From positions 79,948 to 143,947 of the forward strand of contig CAJTTE010000005.1 of the NCBI GenBank assembly GCA_910579265.1: a stretch of 64,000 nt of DNA, in the 5' to 3' direction. Positions within the stretch are counted from its first letter, which is position 1; every line of letters starts with the position of its first letter. The stretch is from an uncultured Ruminiclostridium sp. Lineage in GTDB: Bacteria; Bacillota; Clostridia; Oscillospirales; Ruminococcaceae. The position numbers and the translations under genes were made by a program. Shown here piece after piece: positions 46,504-55,330 of this stretch. The notes below the pieces were generated by a model. The model was given only the letters and a program-made list of their open reading frames with translations. It did not search any database and was not told the DNA's origin.

Positions 46504-47433
46504 TCATGATGAAATATAGCCTCCGGCTTTAACGGTTTTGATGCAAAAAGCAATATGACCGAATTTGGTGTTCCAAAGAATGCTTATATCAGGATGAAGC
46601 TTTTTAAAATCACCACGAAAAGCTTCTTTATCAACTATCCCGTCGCTAAGAAGCATGACATTATCATTCGTATATTTTTCGATAAAATTAACAACAAATG
46701 TCTGTGAAAGCTCTTCCATCATAGACATTGCCATTTCATTAAGGGCTGTGAGCTTTTTGCCGATAAGCTTGCCTATCGATTCGCATACCAGATTTCTGTC
46801 AAGAAGAAGCACGGCTCTGTAAATATCATTTTTAGAGCCTTTGTATATCGTGTAATAATGAAGAGTCTCGCCTATGTCATATGCATCGTAATTCAGGTTT
46901 TCAGCCACTATTTCAAGCTGAAACAACCTGCGGACAAAATTCTCCGCATGTGATCTTAAAACAGAAAGTGCGTCTCCGTTTATTCCGGTCTCCCACTGGC
47001 TTCTTACCTTACCGACTATTGCCTGATCCTCAAGCATTATATGTGCTGTCAGCCATGCCGCACAAACGCCCGCAAAATGCTCCACGGATTTTTCCGAATA
47101 ATTTGTTTCCACCATCTGTTTTTCAAGGGCCGGAATAGTAATTTCCCTCATACTGTCATGTATTCTCTTATGGGTTTCATATCCCCCGTAACCGATTTTG
47201 AGCTGCAACTCCTCTTCCTGCGCAAAGTGCTGTATGGTATACTGCTTTAAGTACTTGACCGCTTCTATGCAGGTCAATCTGTTTTTTTCATAATCCCCTT
47301 GACAAAGATTTTTCAAAAGCCTGCGTACAATGGTAAACAGCTTCTGGTGCGCGCTGTCTATCTCCTCCACATTAACACAGTATTCGTCTCTCCAGGAAAA
47401 CAACTCATCAACATCATCAATTTTGCTGTTCAT
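46504..47433 (-). CDS. Bacteriohemerythrin fused to a CheX-like domain
   Basis: 309 residues. Residues about 10-145 are a hemerythrin-like diiron domain with ligand motifs DSAHQKLF, HFAQEEELQL, THKRIHDSM and WLTAHIMLED, binding O2 in the cytosol. Residues about 165-309 resemble the CheX/CheC phosphatase fold: IGKLIGKKLTALNEMAMSMMEELSQTFVVNF lines up with the ALxEIANM-x-x-GNA helix, although the catalytic Glu/Asn pair is only partly kept. It may link oxygen sensing to signalling. GGAGG and AAAGG lie before ATG 47433. No chemotaxis genes are nearby. Confidence 0.75.
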   Translation of the reverse strand: MNSKIDDVDELFSWRDEYCVNVEEIDSAHQKLFTIVRRLLKNLCQGDYEKNRLTCIEAVKYLKQYTIQHFAQEEELQLKIGYGGYETHKRIHDSMREITIPALEKQMVETNYSEKSVEHFAGVCAAWLTAHIMLEDQAIVGKVRSQWETGINGDALSVLRSHAENFVRRLFQLEIVAENLNYDAYDIGETLHYYTIYKGSKNDIYRAVLLLDRNLVCESIGKLIGKKLTALNEMAMSMMEELSQTFVVNFIEKYTNDNVMLLSDGIVDKEAFRGDFKKLHPDISILWNTKFGHIAFCIKTVKAGGYISS

Positions 47434-48308
47434 AACCTTTCATTACCTCCAGATTAAAGTTTAAGAACTGAATTATCTTCAGTTTTATAAATAACCGTCA
47501 ATCGGCAAGACAACTTTCTTTAAATTATATTACTGTTTCATAATATTGTCAAGATTAAACTGCCACCGTCATTTTTATTTCAGATCGATCCAATATATTT
47601 ATGGCGTATCTGAAAACAAAGCAAATTTGCACAATTACGCTAAAGCGTGGCGATTTCAAGGAAAAAAGCGGAGAAATACGAGGGTATTTCATATTAATCC
47701 CTTTGGAATAACTATCGGCATTCTTTGACGCGAAAAACATCCGCAGTTAGTAGACATTGTGCAATTTGCGGCTTTTCAGTTAGCCCCTAATTACAGCCTT
47801 CTGATCGGAAATGATTGAGAAAGCCTGCGACAACTAAATACATAAGATTATCGGTTTTCTTATGAAACGCTCCCCGACTGAAGCATACCGATGCACTTTA
47901 CCGCCATCGGCTCACGGTAAGAATAAGAAGCGTCTTTGATTTTATGAACGGATATGCAAACGTAGCTATAACACGAATACTGACATAGAAAAGCCTAAAA
48001 CGATAAATAAGCCGCCGTAGTACAATTCATAGCCGGGCGAAAAGACGCACTGTGATTTTTTCTTTATTCCATAGGGCTTCATGTTTTAAAAATACGGGAT
48101 AGAAAAAAATATAACGATGTGATAAAATGATATGGGAAAAGTCAATAAAATATAAATGATTTTCCGTATGGGCAATATGATTTGTTCAAAGCATTCATTG
48201 ACAAAATAAAAGCGGCTTGTCCTGCCGTGCAAAACACTCGTTTTTTCGGTGAAAAATTACGGAGCTGCAAATAAAAAACACTCTTTATCAAAAATTTTTC
48301 TGTCACAA
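47434..48308. other. 900-bp intergenic region
   Basis: It holds one family-2 inverted-end repeat (47603-47789). The remaining ~500 bases (47790-48308) are AT-rich with no supported gene. Confidence 0.5.
47603..47789 (+). mobile_element. Inverted-end repeat family 2, copy D
   Basis: Best-preserved copy, 187 bp. The left end is GGCGTATCTGAAAACAAAGC; the right end, inverted, is GGGGCTAACTGAAAAGCCGC; both continue into (A)TTGCACAAT. Confidence 0.65.
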
Positions 48309-48327
48309 AGACAAGATAACGTTGTCT
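48309..48327 (+). promoter_or_regulatory. Possible operator before the ECF sigma gene
   Basis: An AGACAA, 7 bases, TTGTCT inverted repeat, 25 bases before the start codon. It may be an operator or short stem; no regulator is known. Confidence 0.3.
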
Positions 48328-48351
48328 AATTAAACAGGAGGTAAAAAATCT

Positions 48352-49203
48352 ATGAATAAAAAAACAAATGAAGAATTACAGGCTTTGGTCAACAAAGCCG
48401 CGTCAGGGGATAAGAAATCCCTTGAAACACTTGTTGCAGAAGTGCAAGACACTGTATTCAATTTATCCCTGCGTATGCTCGGTACTTTTTCGGATGCGGA
48501 AGATGCCACTCAGGATATCCTGTTAAAAATTATAACGCATCTGTCATCTTTCAGAGGCGACAGCACATTTAAAACGTGGGTATTCAGTATTGCGGCAAAT
48601 CATCTAAAAGATTATAAAAAGCATATGTTTGCCGGAATGCCGTTAAGCTTTGAGTATTACGGAGACGACATAGAAAACGGGAAAATTCAGGATCTGCCGG
48701 ATCTGACCCAGAACGTAGAAAAGGACTTATTGGCGGAAGAACTGAAAATGTCCTGTACAAATGTAATGCTTCAGTGCCTTGACCCGGAAAGCAGATGTAT
48801 TTTTATCTTGGGTACGATGTTTAAGCTTGACAGTCGTATTGCCGCAGAGATTTTTAAAATGACACCGGAAGCGTATCGTCAGCGGCTTTCCAGGATTCGC
48901 AAAAAAATGGCGGACTTTCTCGGGCAATATTGTGGTGAATACGGCTGCGGCGGATGCAAATGTAAAGACAGATTGAACTATGCTATACAAAGCCATAGGC
49001 TTAACCCTTTGCAGCTGGATTATGTAACAGCTGAGGAAATCCCCGTTCAGACTATTATTGATGTAAAAAATGCCATGGAAGATGTTGACGATTTATCTCA
49101 GGATTTTTCATTCTGCAAATCCTATAAATCTTCGGAACGTGCAAAACATCTGATACAGGAATTTTTAGATTCTACACAGCTTTCCGTTATCCGCAATTCG
49201 TAA
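48352..49203 (+). CDS. ECF-type RNA polymerase sigma factor with Cys-rich C-terminal extension
   Basis: 283 residues. Region 2 shows DAEDATQDILLKIITHLSSF then FKTWVFSIAANHLKDY, and region 4 is DSRIAAEIFKMTPEAYRQRLSRIRKKM. After residue 185 comes an extension with a cysteine cluster CGEYGCGGCKCKDR and a ~90-residue tail, as in ECF groups that carry a regulatory metal- or redox-binding tail instead of a separate anti-sigma factor. AGGAGG precedes the ATG. No anti-sigma gene follows, which fits this idea. Confidence 0.85.
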   Translation: MNKKTNEELQALVNKAASGDKKSLETLVAEVQDTVFNLSLRMLGTFSDAEDATQDILLKIITHLSSFRGDSTFKTWVFSIAANHLKDYKKHMFAGMPLSFEYYGDDIENGKIQDLPDLTQNVEKDLLAEELKMSCTNVMLQCLDPESRCIFILGTMFKLDSRIAAEIFKMTPEAYRQRLSRIRKKMADFLGQYCGEYGCGGCKCKDRLNYAIQSHRLNPLQLDYVTAEEIPVQTIIDVKNAMEDVDDLSQDFSFCKSYKSSERAKHLIQEFLDSTQLSVIRNS

Positions 49204-49616
49204 GAAAAAAGACAAATTGAACAAACGCATCTGATGACGGTTCATTTCCCCATTATGTATTAATAACAAACGAAGATGACATAACGCGAACAAGTAAAGC
49301 ACCTAAAAAGAAAACATAGTATTGAAAAAGCTTTGACTGAAATTGATTCCAAAAAGGGATGATCCTGCATTTTTTAGCTTGCGTATATGAGCGGATATTC
49401 CGGGCAACTGTTTTTTATGTTATAAATAAATATTATTTGGATGGCAAAGCGGTAAATATTGAACAGCTTGACAACGTCATATACATGACAATTCCGAATA
49501 AAGCCTTACATTTGGTTTTATAAGAGCATAAGTCTATCCGTTTATGCAAAATCCTGTACCTCTTGTGTATTCGATCTAAAGACAGACTGACGTTATTATC
49601 TTTTGAAAAGCCCTAA

Positions 49617-49702
49617 TCAGACCCGCCACTGAAGTAGCGGGTTGCACACGCCCTAAAAGGGCTTATTATGGGCTCAACCTCAAAAGGGCATTGAAGGTCT
49701 GA
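49617..49702 (+). ncRNA. Structured element, possible IS200/IS605-type end or small RNA
   Basis: An outer 7-bp stem TCAGACC/GGTCTGA encloses a CCGC/GCGG hairpin and GCCC-TAAAA-GGGC. It is followed by a strong terminator at 49720-49750. The family is unknown; the dense hairpins in an otherwise repeat-laden gap (49204-50171) recall the ends of IS200/IS605 elements. There is no transposase in the window. Confidence 0.35.
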
Positions 49703-49719
49703 CATAGCATTACTATTAA

Positions 49720-49750
49720 AGACAGCCGCAGAAGCGGCTGTCTGTTTTTA
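49720..49750 (+). terminator. Intrinsic terminator
   Basis: GACAGCCGC-AGAA-GCGGCTGTC stem followed by TGTTTTTA. It ends any transcript from the ECF gene or the structured element at 49617. Confidence 0.8.
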
Positions 49751-49857
49751 TCCTTTGATTCTTTCTGCCCTTAAACGGGTAACATATTCCTTAAAAATCA
49801 TTTGATCATATTCAAAATCTTTTTATATGATACCGGATATATTGTTTTATTGCGTTT

Positions 49858-50237
49858 TCGTTCCTTACCGCTTTACTTCGTTTGAGGTTATTATACCATA
49901 AAAAGAGCGCAGCAAAGCGGAGCGATTCCTCAAAACTGGTACAATGTTCTCAAACATTAAAATAAATTCTTCCTCTTTACTTTGTTTGAGGTTATTATAC
50001 CATAAGAAAAGTGAGCGAAGCGAACGCTTCCTTTAAAACGGTAAAATGTTCTCAAACATCAAAATAAATTCTTCCTCTTTATTTCGTTTGAGGTTATTAT
50101 ACCATAAAAAGAACATAGCAAAGCGGAGCGATTCCTCCAAATCGATAAAATGTCCTCAAACATTAAAATAATCACTTCCTCTTTACTTCGTTTGAGGTTA
50201 TATACCATAAGAAGAGCGCAGCGAAGCGATTCCTCTG
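49858..50237 (+). repeat. Tandem ~104-bp hairpin repeat (array 3)
   Basis: Three to four units of the 29370-29950 family with alternating linker variants. The right-hand unit runs into the 3' end of the transglutaminase pseudogene and supplies its last ~20 codons. Confidence 0.85.
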
Positions 50238-50970
50238 AGAAATTTTCCCCATCTCTGACGGAACAATTATTCTGGATTTTTCAAAATTATATTCCAAACC
50301 GCTATTTTGAAAAACAATAAACATTACCATATTCTTTGTCAGCATACGGGCATATTCAAGGCATCGTTCGTGATCACGTATAACTTTCCCTGAACTGTAA
50401 AACCATATCTCATCCTCCAAAGCAAGATGGTTTCTTAATGTCATCATATCCATTCCGGCTCCGTCTTTATCACAATGAACATTTCCCATGGCAGGGTCCG
50501 CAACAAACCGATGCCTGTTTGCTTCATCATATACATGTACAAGAATATATGTGTCCATATCCTCCTTATCATAGGGAATACTGCATACGCATTTTGATCG
50601 GAAACCCAAAGAAATCAATATATCATTCAAAACTCTATACCGCACCCGGCGCAGCTCAGCTTAATATCCCTGTAAGCACAATTCCATCAATTGAATTCCG
50701 TTATACTGATACGGATCATGGATAGTCGTGTTCATATCCTTAGCAAATAATCTGATAATCCCGCAAAGCTTTGCCGCGCTCTTGTAGATCGTATCATACA
50801 CAAACTTTGATAATAACCTGTGTTTTTCCAAAAACGGCATGCTATAAGGATTCTTATGATATATTGTTTTTTCCTCTCTGTCAGCATATGAAAAATCAGA
50901 ATAAATTCTCAATATTCTTTGATTTTAAACATGCTTTAAATGCTCCGCCGATTCTAAATTCCTTATACAT
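50172..50970 (-). pseudogene. Transglutaminase-like protein, inactivated
   Basis: The gene begins at ATG 50970, six bases after the subtilase stop (MYKEFRIGGAFKAC...). It shifts frame near 50897, runs to an in-frame TAA near 50661 and reopens in the same frame (RYRVLNDILISLGFRSKCV, then HRFVADPAMG). The block around LNDILISLGF is the transglutaminase-fold core. The residue seven before its Leu, where the nucleophilic Cys should be, is Arg encoded CGC, one transition from TGC. The expected His and Asp region (ILVHVYDEANRHRFVADP) is kept. The last ~20 codons derive from the adjacent repeat array. It was probably once the final gene of the RiPP locus. Confidence 0.7.
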
Positions 50971-50975
50971 ATAAA

Positions 50976-52763
50976 TCAACTGAAATTCTCAACAATCAAT
51001 TTAAACAGCTCCTGCATCTGCTCTTTATTTCCAGATTCGAAGCATGGCTTGGAGCAGGATCCCTCTATCTCATATTTTTTTAATGCAATGTTTTCAGCGC
51101 TCTCTTTTTTTGAAGGTGTTCCAACCATTGAATATTCCCCCGCAAATGTCATTGTAAAAAGCACGGTTGCAATCACGTCGCATGAACCCAAGGATTCTAT
51201 GAATGAAATAGTTCTTTTTATATAATCCGTATCATCAAAGATATTTACACAAAGCACCACCTTGTCCGGATTGATTCCCGTCAGAAAATCGATCTGTTTG
51301 CATGTAGTATATCTTACATTCGTAAATCCATAAGGGATTGTACCGGATTGGCATCCTGCAAGAATAATATCCACACCTTTTTCCTGTATGGTGTTCAGAC
51401 TATCGTTCAATGCCTCGATAAAAAGCTGACTGTCCATTTGAAAATATTTATTATAACCGAAGTGAAACACATCGTCCATTCCAAACAGCGGTGAAGACGG
51501 CTCGCTTCCGATTTGCCCCAAAGTATATCCTTGTTCAAGGAACATTTCTCTTAATATCAATTGAAGCGTATATTTTCCCTGCCTTGCACCCGTTCCGAAA
51601 ACTCCCAGTACGGGACAGCAGATATCATAAAGCTTTCCGAACTTATTCGGAATATAACTTTTGTTAGGCCAATCTGCCTGCACCGTGCTGAAATCCTTTA
51701 AAGCATCCGGCGCCTCGTCAAAACAGTATACTTTTTTATTATATTTTTCACAAAAGGTCAGCATTTTTTTCATCCAATCCTGACCGGTAACGTCATTATA
51801 CTCTTCCAGATGTCCGAGTATAACCGTATCAAATGTCTCGTCCCATGAGATATTTTTCATATCCTGAATTAAATATTCACGGTTTCCGTCATATGTTTTT
51901 ATTTTTCTGCCGACATTTCCGGTTTTAACTGTGTCATATACTCCATATAAAGAAAACGGCAGCAGATTGTCAAATTTTACAACGCTGTGCATTTCTTTAT
52001 TATACGGAAAAAGTATGGCCTTCTTAATATCACCGGAGACTTTTTCGGGCTTAAGCTCATTTGATTTTGTATTCATTTCTTTACTCAGAACATAGCCTGC
52101 TGCCTGATACAAAAACGATATGGCTTTATCCGTGGTATCCGCTTCTGAAGAAGCCAGTAATCTCGTAACGTGCGCACAGGCTATACTGGAACCTGATACA
52201 AACATATATTTTGGATAAAGCCATGGGATTCTCTGTACCTTTCCGAATGCGAATACATTTACCATGGAGTCCTCCACGTAAACAAGATCATCACGCTTCT
52301 TACAGAGCAGATCATTGTCTACGCCGATAACGCATGAAAAAGCGGCAGGATAGGAAACCGCGCCCGAATTATCAAATGCAGCTACGATGATAGTATTCCT
52401 GTCGTATAGCTTCCTGCAAATATCGTTCAGCTGCCTTTTTTGCGTACAAGAAGTAATACCTAAGCTTAAATTGAGTATGTCGCATTCTATATTATCATAG
52501 ACATATTGCAGTGCATACAGCAGTACTTCCTCATTACATTCAAGCAAGTCATCAAATATTTTCAGAATACTGTATGAATTCCTGTCTCCGCTTTGTAATA
52601 CGGACAGTACAGCCGTTCCGTGTCCTATTTTATCCTCTGCACCTTCAATTACCCTGATCTCGTTACCGCATTGCTGGATAGTAACGGCCTTTTCGATTTG
52701 CTCTTTATTAATATGCACATTTTCCGCATCATAACCGCTGTCAACTATACAAATTCTTTTCAT
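50976..52763 (-). CDS. Subtilisin-family peptidase fused to a DUF1611-like P-loop domain
   Basis: 595 residues from ATG 52763 (AAAGGGG site; a longer frame from 52817 starts inside the exporter remains). Residues 1-230 form a compact S8 domain lacking a signal peptide. Asp8 is in IVDSGYD, His48 in GHGTA, the oxyanion-hole Asn132 in AAFDNSG and Ser193 in SGSSIA. Residues about 245-595 resemble DUF1611: a Rossmann-like part, then a P-loop GTGARQGKYT (390-399) and GCQSGTIPYGF. The domain pairing and its place after the precursor and exporter suggest a cytosolic maturation or leader-removal protein. I recall related proteins in clostridial peptide-maturation systems (the TIGR04066 group). No inactivating change is visible. 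Confidence 0.8.
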   Translation of the reverse strand: MKRICIVDSGYDAENVHINKEQIEKAVTIQQCGNEIRVIEGAEDKIGHGTAVLSVLQSGDRNSYSILKIFDDLLECNEEVLLYALQYVYDNIECDILNLSLGITSCTQKRQLNDICRKLYDRNTIIVAAFDNSGAVSYPAAFSCVIGVDNDLLCKKRDDLVYVEDSMVNVFAFGKVQRIPWLYPKYMFVSGSSIACAHVTRLLASSEADTTDKAISFLYQAAGYVLSKEMNTKSNELKPEKVSGDIKKAILFPYNKEMHSVVKFDNLLPFSLYGVYDTVKTGNVGRKIKTYDGNREYLIQDMKNISWDETFDTVILGHLEEYNDVTGQDWMKKMLTFCEKYNKKVYCFDEAPDALKDFSTVQADWPNKSYIPNKFGKLYDICCPVLGVFGTGARQGKYTLQLILREMFLEQGYTLGQIGSEPSSPLFGMDDVFHFGYNKYFQMDSQLFIEALNDSLNTIQEKGVDIILAGCQSGTIPYGFTNVRYTTCKQIDFLTGINPDKVVLCVNIFDDTDYIKRTISFIESLGSCDVIATVLFTMTFAGEYSMVGTPSKKESAENIALKKYEIEGSCSKPCFESGNKEQMQELFKLIVENFS

Positions 52764-52800
52764 GAAAACCCCTTTCTTTGTCTTTGGAGCTTCGGCATTT

Positions 52801-54566
52801 TTATCGCTGTTCCGCATATCCGGAAGCCTGCAAATGCCACATATCCGAGTAAATACCGCCTTTATCGAGCAGCTTATAGTGATTTCCCCGCTCCGCTATC
52901 CTTCCTCCGTCTATCACGCATTACGGCAAGCCAACGATCTGTGCGAGATCATAATGACCGTCTTTTCTTCCGCTTGCACGCATCGTATTTTCAAACATCT
53001 CCGCCTCGCTTGCAGGACCCGGCGCCGCCGACGGCTCGTCCGGCACTATCCCGCTGTCCCGTGCAAAAGCCCTTGCCAGAGCCGGCCTCTGCGCCTGACC
53101 TCCGGAAAATTCTGTTCCCTCTTCGTCAAATTCCTTCGTTACCGTTGTCTCTATTACTTTTGCCGCTTCTTTGACTCTCTCATATATCCCTCCGCTCTTC
53201 GGCGCTTCCGATACGGTTTTCCTCTCCTCTTCGCTTCCCCCTTACTGTCACATCATTACGTTTTCGGTCACCGGCGCGGAGTACAGCTGAGTATTCTGAA
53301 ATGCGACTCCGAATCCTTCCCGGTACGCTTTCAAATTATACTCCTGCGCCGGCCTTCCGTCCATCCCTGTTTGCCCGCCTTGCGGTTCATACAGCCTTAG
53401 AAGCAGCTTTAACAGCGTAGATTTTCCCGCTCCGTTTTTGCCTACGATCGCTACCCTTTCCCCGCTGCCTATTTCCATATCCATGTCCTTAAGAACATCA
53501 CTTTCCCCGTCATATGAAAGACTTACATTTTTTAACCGAAGCCCGTTTGCTATCTCCTCCGTTCACCCTCCTTCCGGATTCTCTCCTAATTCCCCCTGTG
53601 TTTCCATGTATTTTATATAATCATCAATATATTCGCTGTTTTTCTGCATCTGTGGATACATATTGGTCAGAGAACCTAACGTCTGACTGATATTGTTCAT
53701 GGAAGAAATTATAACGGCTGTATCTCCGAGCGTATAAATATGTGTCAGTAATGCTTCTACACCCATAATCAAAAATGGCATCCTGCCTAATATATTAGCG
53801 GATAGCCAATTTATTTTAAACAGCTTAAAAATGTATCGTTTCTGTGTATTTTCTATTTCAAGATTAGCTTCACATTCTTCTTTTAGCAGCAAATCATGCA
53901 CATTGGTCGTTTTTGTATCTGCTGCCGCATTCCCCGTATAAAACATTCGCTTTATATATTCGTACTTTCTTTGCAACGGGTTTAAAGCCCTGTTTTTCTT
54001 GATCTGAAATTTATTGGCTGCTATACTGCTAAAATAAGAAAAAATCACACTCAGCATAACAAAAAATATATCGGTTCATAGGTAAATAAGAGGCAGCCGT
54101 TAAGAAACAACAGGATAATATTGCTCATATAAGAAAATATCATATCAAGTGCAAAAAGCATTGCGTCTGCCGACTGGTGAAGCACAAACTGAAACAAGTC
54201 ATTATAATCCGGTGAAGCCATAGTCTTCATATCCATACCGACTGTTTTTCCGAACAGCCCTCCATATACAGCTTCCTGGAGCCTTGCATTTGAACGCCTG
54301 ATGTATATATTGTCATAACGGTTGCTGCAATATCCGTGAAAATCTGCCGGATCAGCTTTGCAGCCAACAGAATTATCACGGCTTTTATATCCGTATCCGT
54401 AAACATCGCTGTAAAAAAATCTGAAAAAGAGGACGCCAAACAGAAAAGAATTCAGTATCCCCGATATCATATTACATATTGTAAGCCATATCCGTTTTCC
54501 TTCAACGCAATATACCGTCCTGAAACTTACCTTTACCGCACAAAATGTTTTTTCATTTTTATACAA
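52801..54566 (-). pseudogene. ABC exporter (fused permease-ATPase), heavily decayed
   Basis: Remains of a ~600-residue peptide exporter. Membrane-domain pieces are 54051-54566, 54227-54439 (shifted frame) and 53563-54057. The ATPase follows, with VSLSYDG, Walker A VGKNGAGKST (about 53440), signature FSGGQAQRPALARA, a Walker-B-like IVPDEPSAAPGP that lacks the normal LDEPT-x-xLD, and a switch region ISHR in another frame. At least four frameshifts and in-frame stops near 53563, 53247, 53241 and 52926 break it. The last third (52800-53250) is more GC-rich than the rest. It sits between the precursor peptide and the subtilase, where a bacteriocin exporter belongs. Confidence 0.85.
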
Positions 54567-54836
54567 TTTGTCATTATCAGGTTATGATCATGTACGGATT
54601 ATAAGAAGTATACTGTTCATATGCGTCATAATACCGATTTTTTCCCATATGTTCAGCAAGCCGCATACATAACGTTTTCGTTATGTAATGCGGCATTTGA
54701 TGTAACTCTTTTCTGCTGAACACAACACGGGCCCCATTTAGTACAAAAGAGGTATTATCGGATATCTAAAATGTTTTTGACTCGCTGAAATCATACAGCT
54801 TTTGAAAAAACTGTCTCAGCTATACCTTTTAAGCCA

Positions 54837-55013
54837 TTATAAATGTACATGGCAAAAACAGTTTCCTTTGATGTTGCAATTATAACAACCTGAATTACAC
54901 ATTATGCATCCCGTATTTCCGCTCTCGGTGGCATACGCCTGCACTTTATTCATATTGATTCTGCTTTTCGGCTTTACCAATTTTGTGCTGTTGCTTTTTT
55001 CCTTGATATACAT
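54837..55013 (-). CDS. Cys-rich RiPP precursor peptide (58 residues)
   Basis: Start ATG 55013 lies seven bases after a perfect AGGAGG. The leader (residues 1-35) is basic, begins MYIKEKSNSTKLVKPKSRIN and contains MNKVQAYA. The core starts at a Gly before Cys36 and has six cysteines in 23 residues, spaced C-x2-C-x3-C-x2-C-x5-C-x-C, then a short HVHL tail. The gene follows the acyl-carrier-like gene by 26 bases and the radical SAM maturase. The leader style and neighbours fit the Clo7bot-type Cys-rich peptides that I recall from clostridial genomes. The likely modification is thioether (sactionine or ranthipeptide) crosslinking; this is inferred. It was too short for the usual length cut-offs and is easily missed. 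Confidence 0.85.
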   Translation of the reverse strand: MYIKEKSNSTKLVKPKSRINMNKVQAYATESGNTGCIMCNSGCYNCNIKGNCFCHVHL

Positions 55014-55039
55014 AAACTTCCTCCTTTCCTGTGATTTAT

Positions 55040-55318
55040 TTATTCCGCGGTTTCCTCTTGTATGTCATGTGGCTCCGGGTCGTTTGATAATAACGATTTT
55101 AAGTACAAGCTCAGACTGTTGATAGTTCCGAGCCGTTCCCAGTTGAGGATTTCTTCCGGTAGTTCGATGTCAAACTGAGATTCGATCTGAACGATCAGGG
55201 AAATAAATGATAATGAATCCAAAACATACTCTGATATAAGCATATCGTCATCATCCACATAAATTCCTTCATTTAGAAGTGCATAACGCAGCTTTTCCTT
55301 AATTTCTTCAATACTCAT
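55040..55318 (-). CDS. Acyl-carrier-protein-like protein of the RiPP locus
   Basis: 92 residues from ATG 55318 (GTGAG upstream). An ACP fold is evident: LDSLSFISLIVQIESQFDIEL is the canonical helix-II region with the phosphopantetheine Ser in the DSL motif. A Glu/Asp-rich tail follows. It is 12 bases after the maturase gene. ACP-like proteins accompany clostridial Cys-rich peptide maturation systems; their role is unknown, and fatty-acid metabolism is unlikely in this setting. Confidence 0.88.
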   Translation of the reverse strand: MSIEEIKEKLRYALLNEGIYVDDDDMLISEYVLDSLSFISLIVQIESQFDIELPEEILNWERLGTINSLSLYLKSLLSNDPEPHDIQEETAE

Positions 55319-55330
55319 AATCATTCTCAC

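Noticed and set aside
52620..53400. Two long plus-strand frames (184 and 212 codons)
   Set aside because: They are antisense to the decayed ABC exporter, have low-complexity composition and no ribosome site.
54904..55122. 72-codon plus-strand frame
   Set aside because: Antisense to the RiPP precursor and ACP-like genes, which have strong ribosome sites and domain matches.
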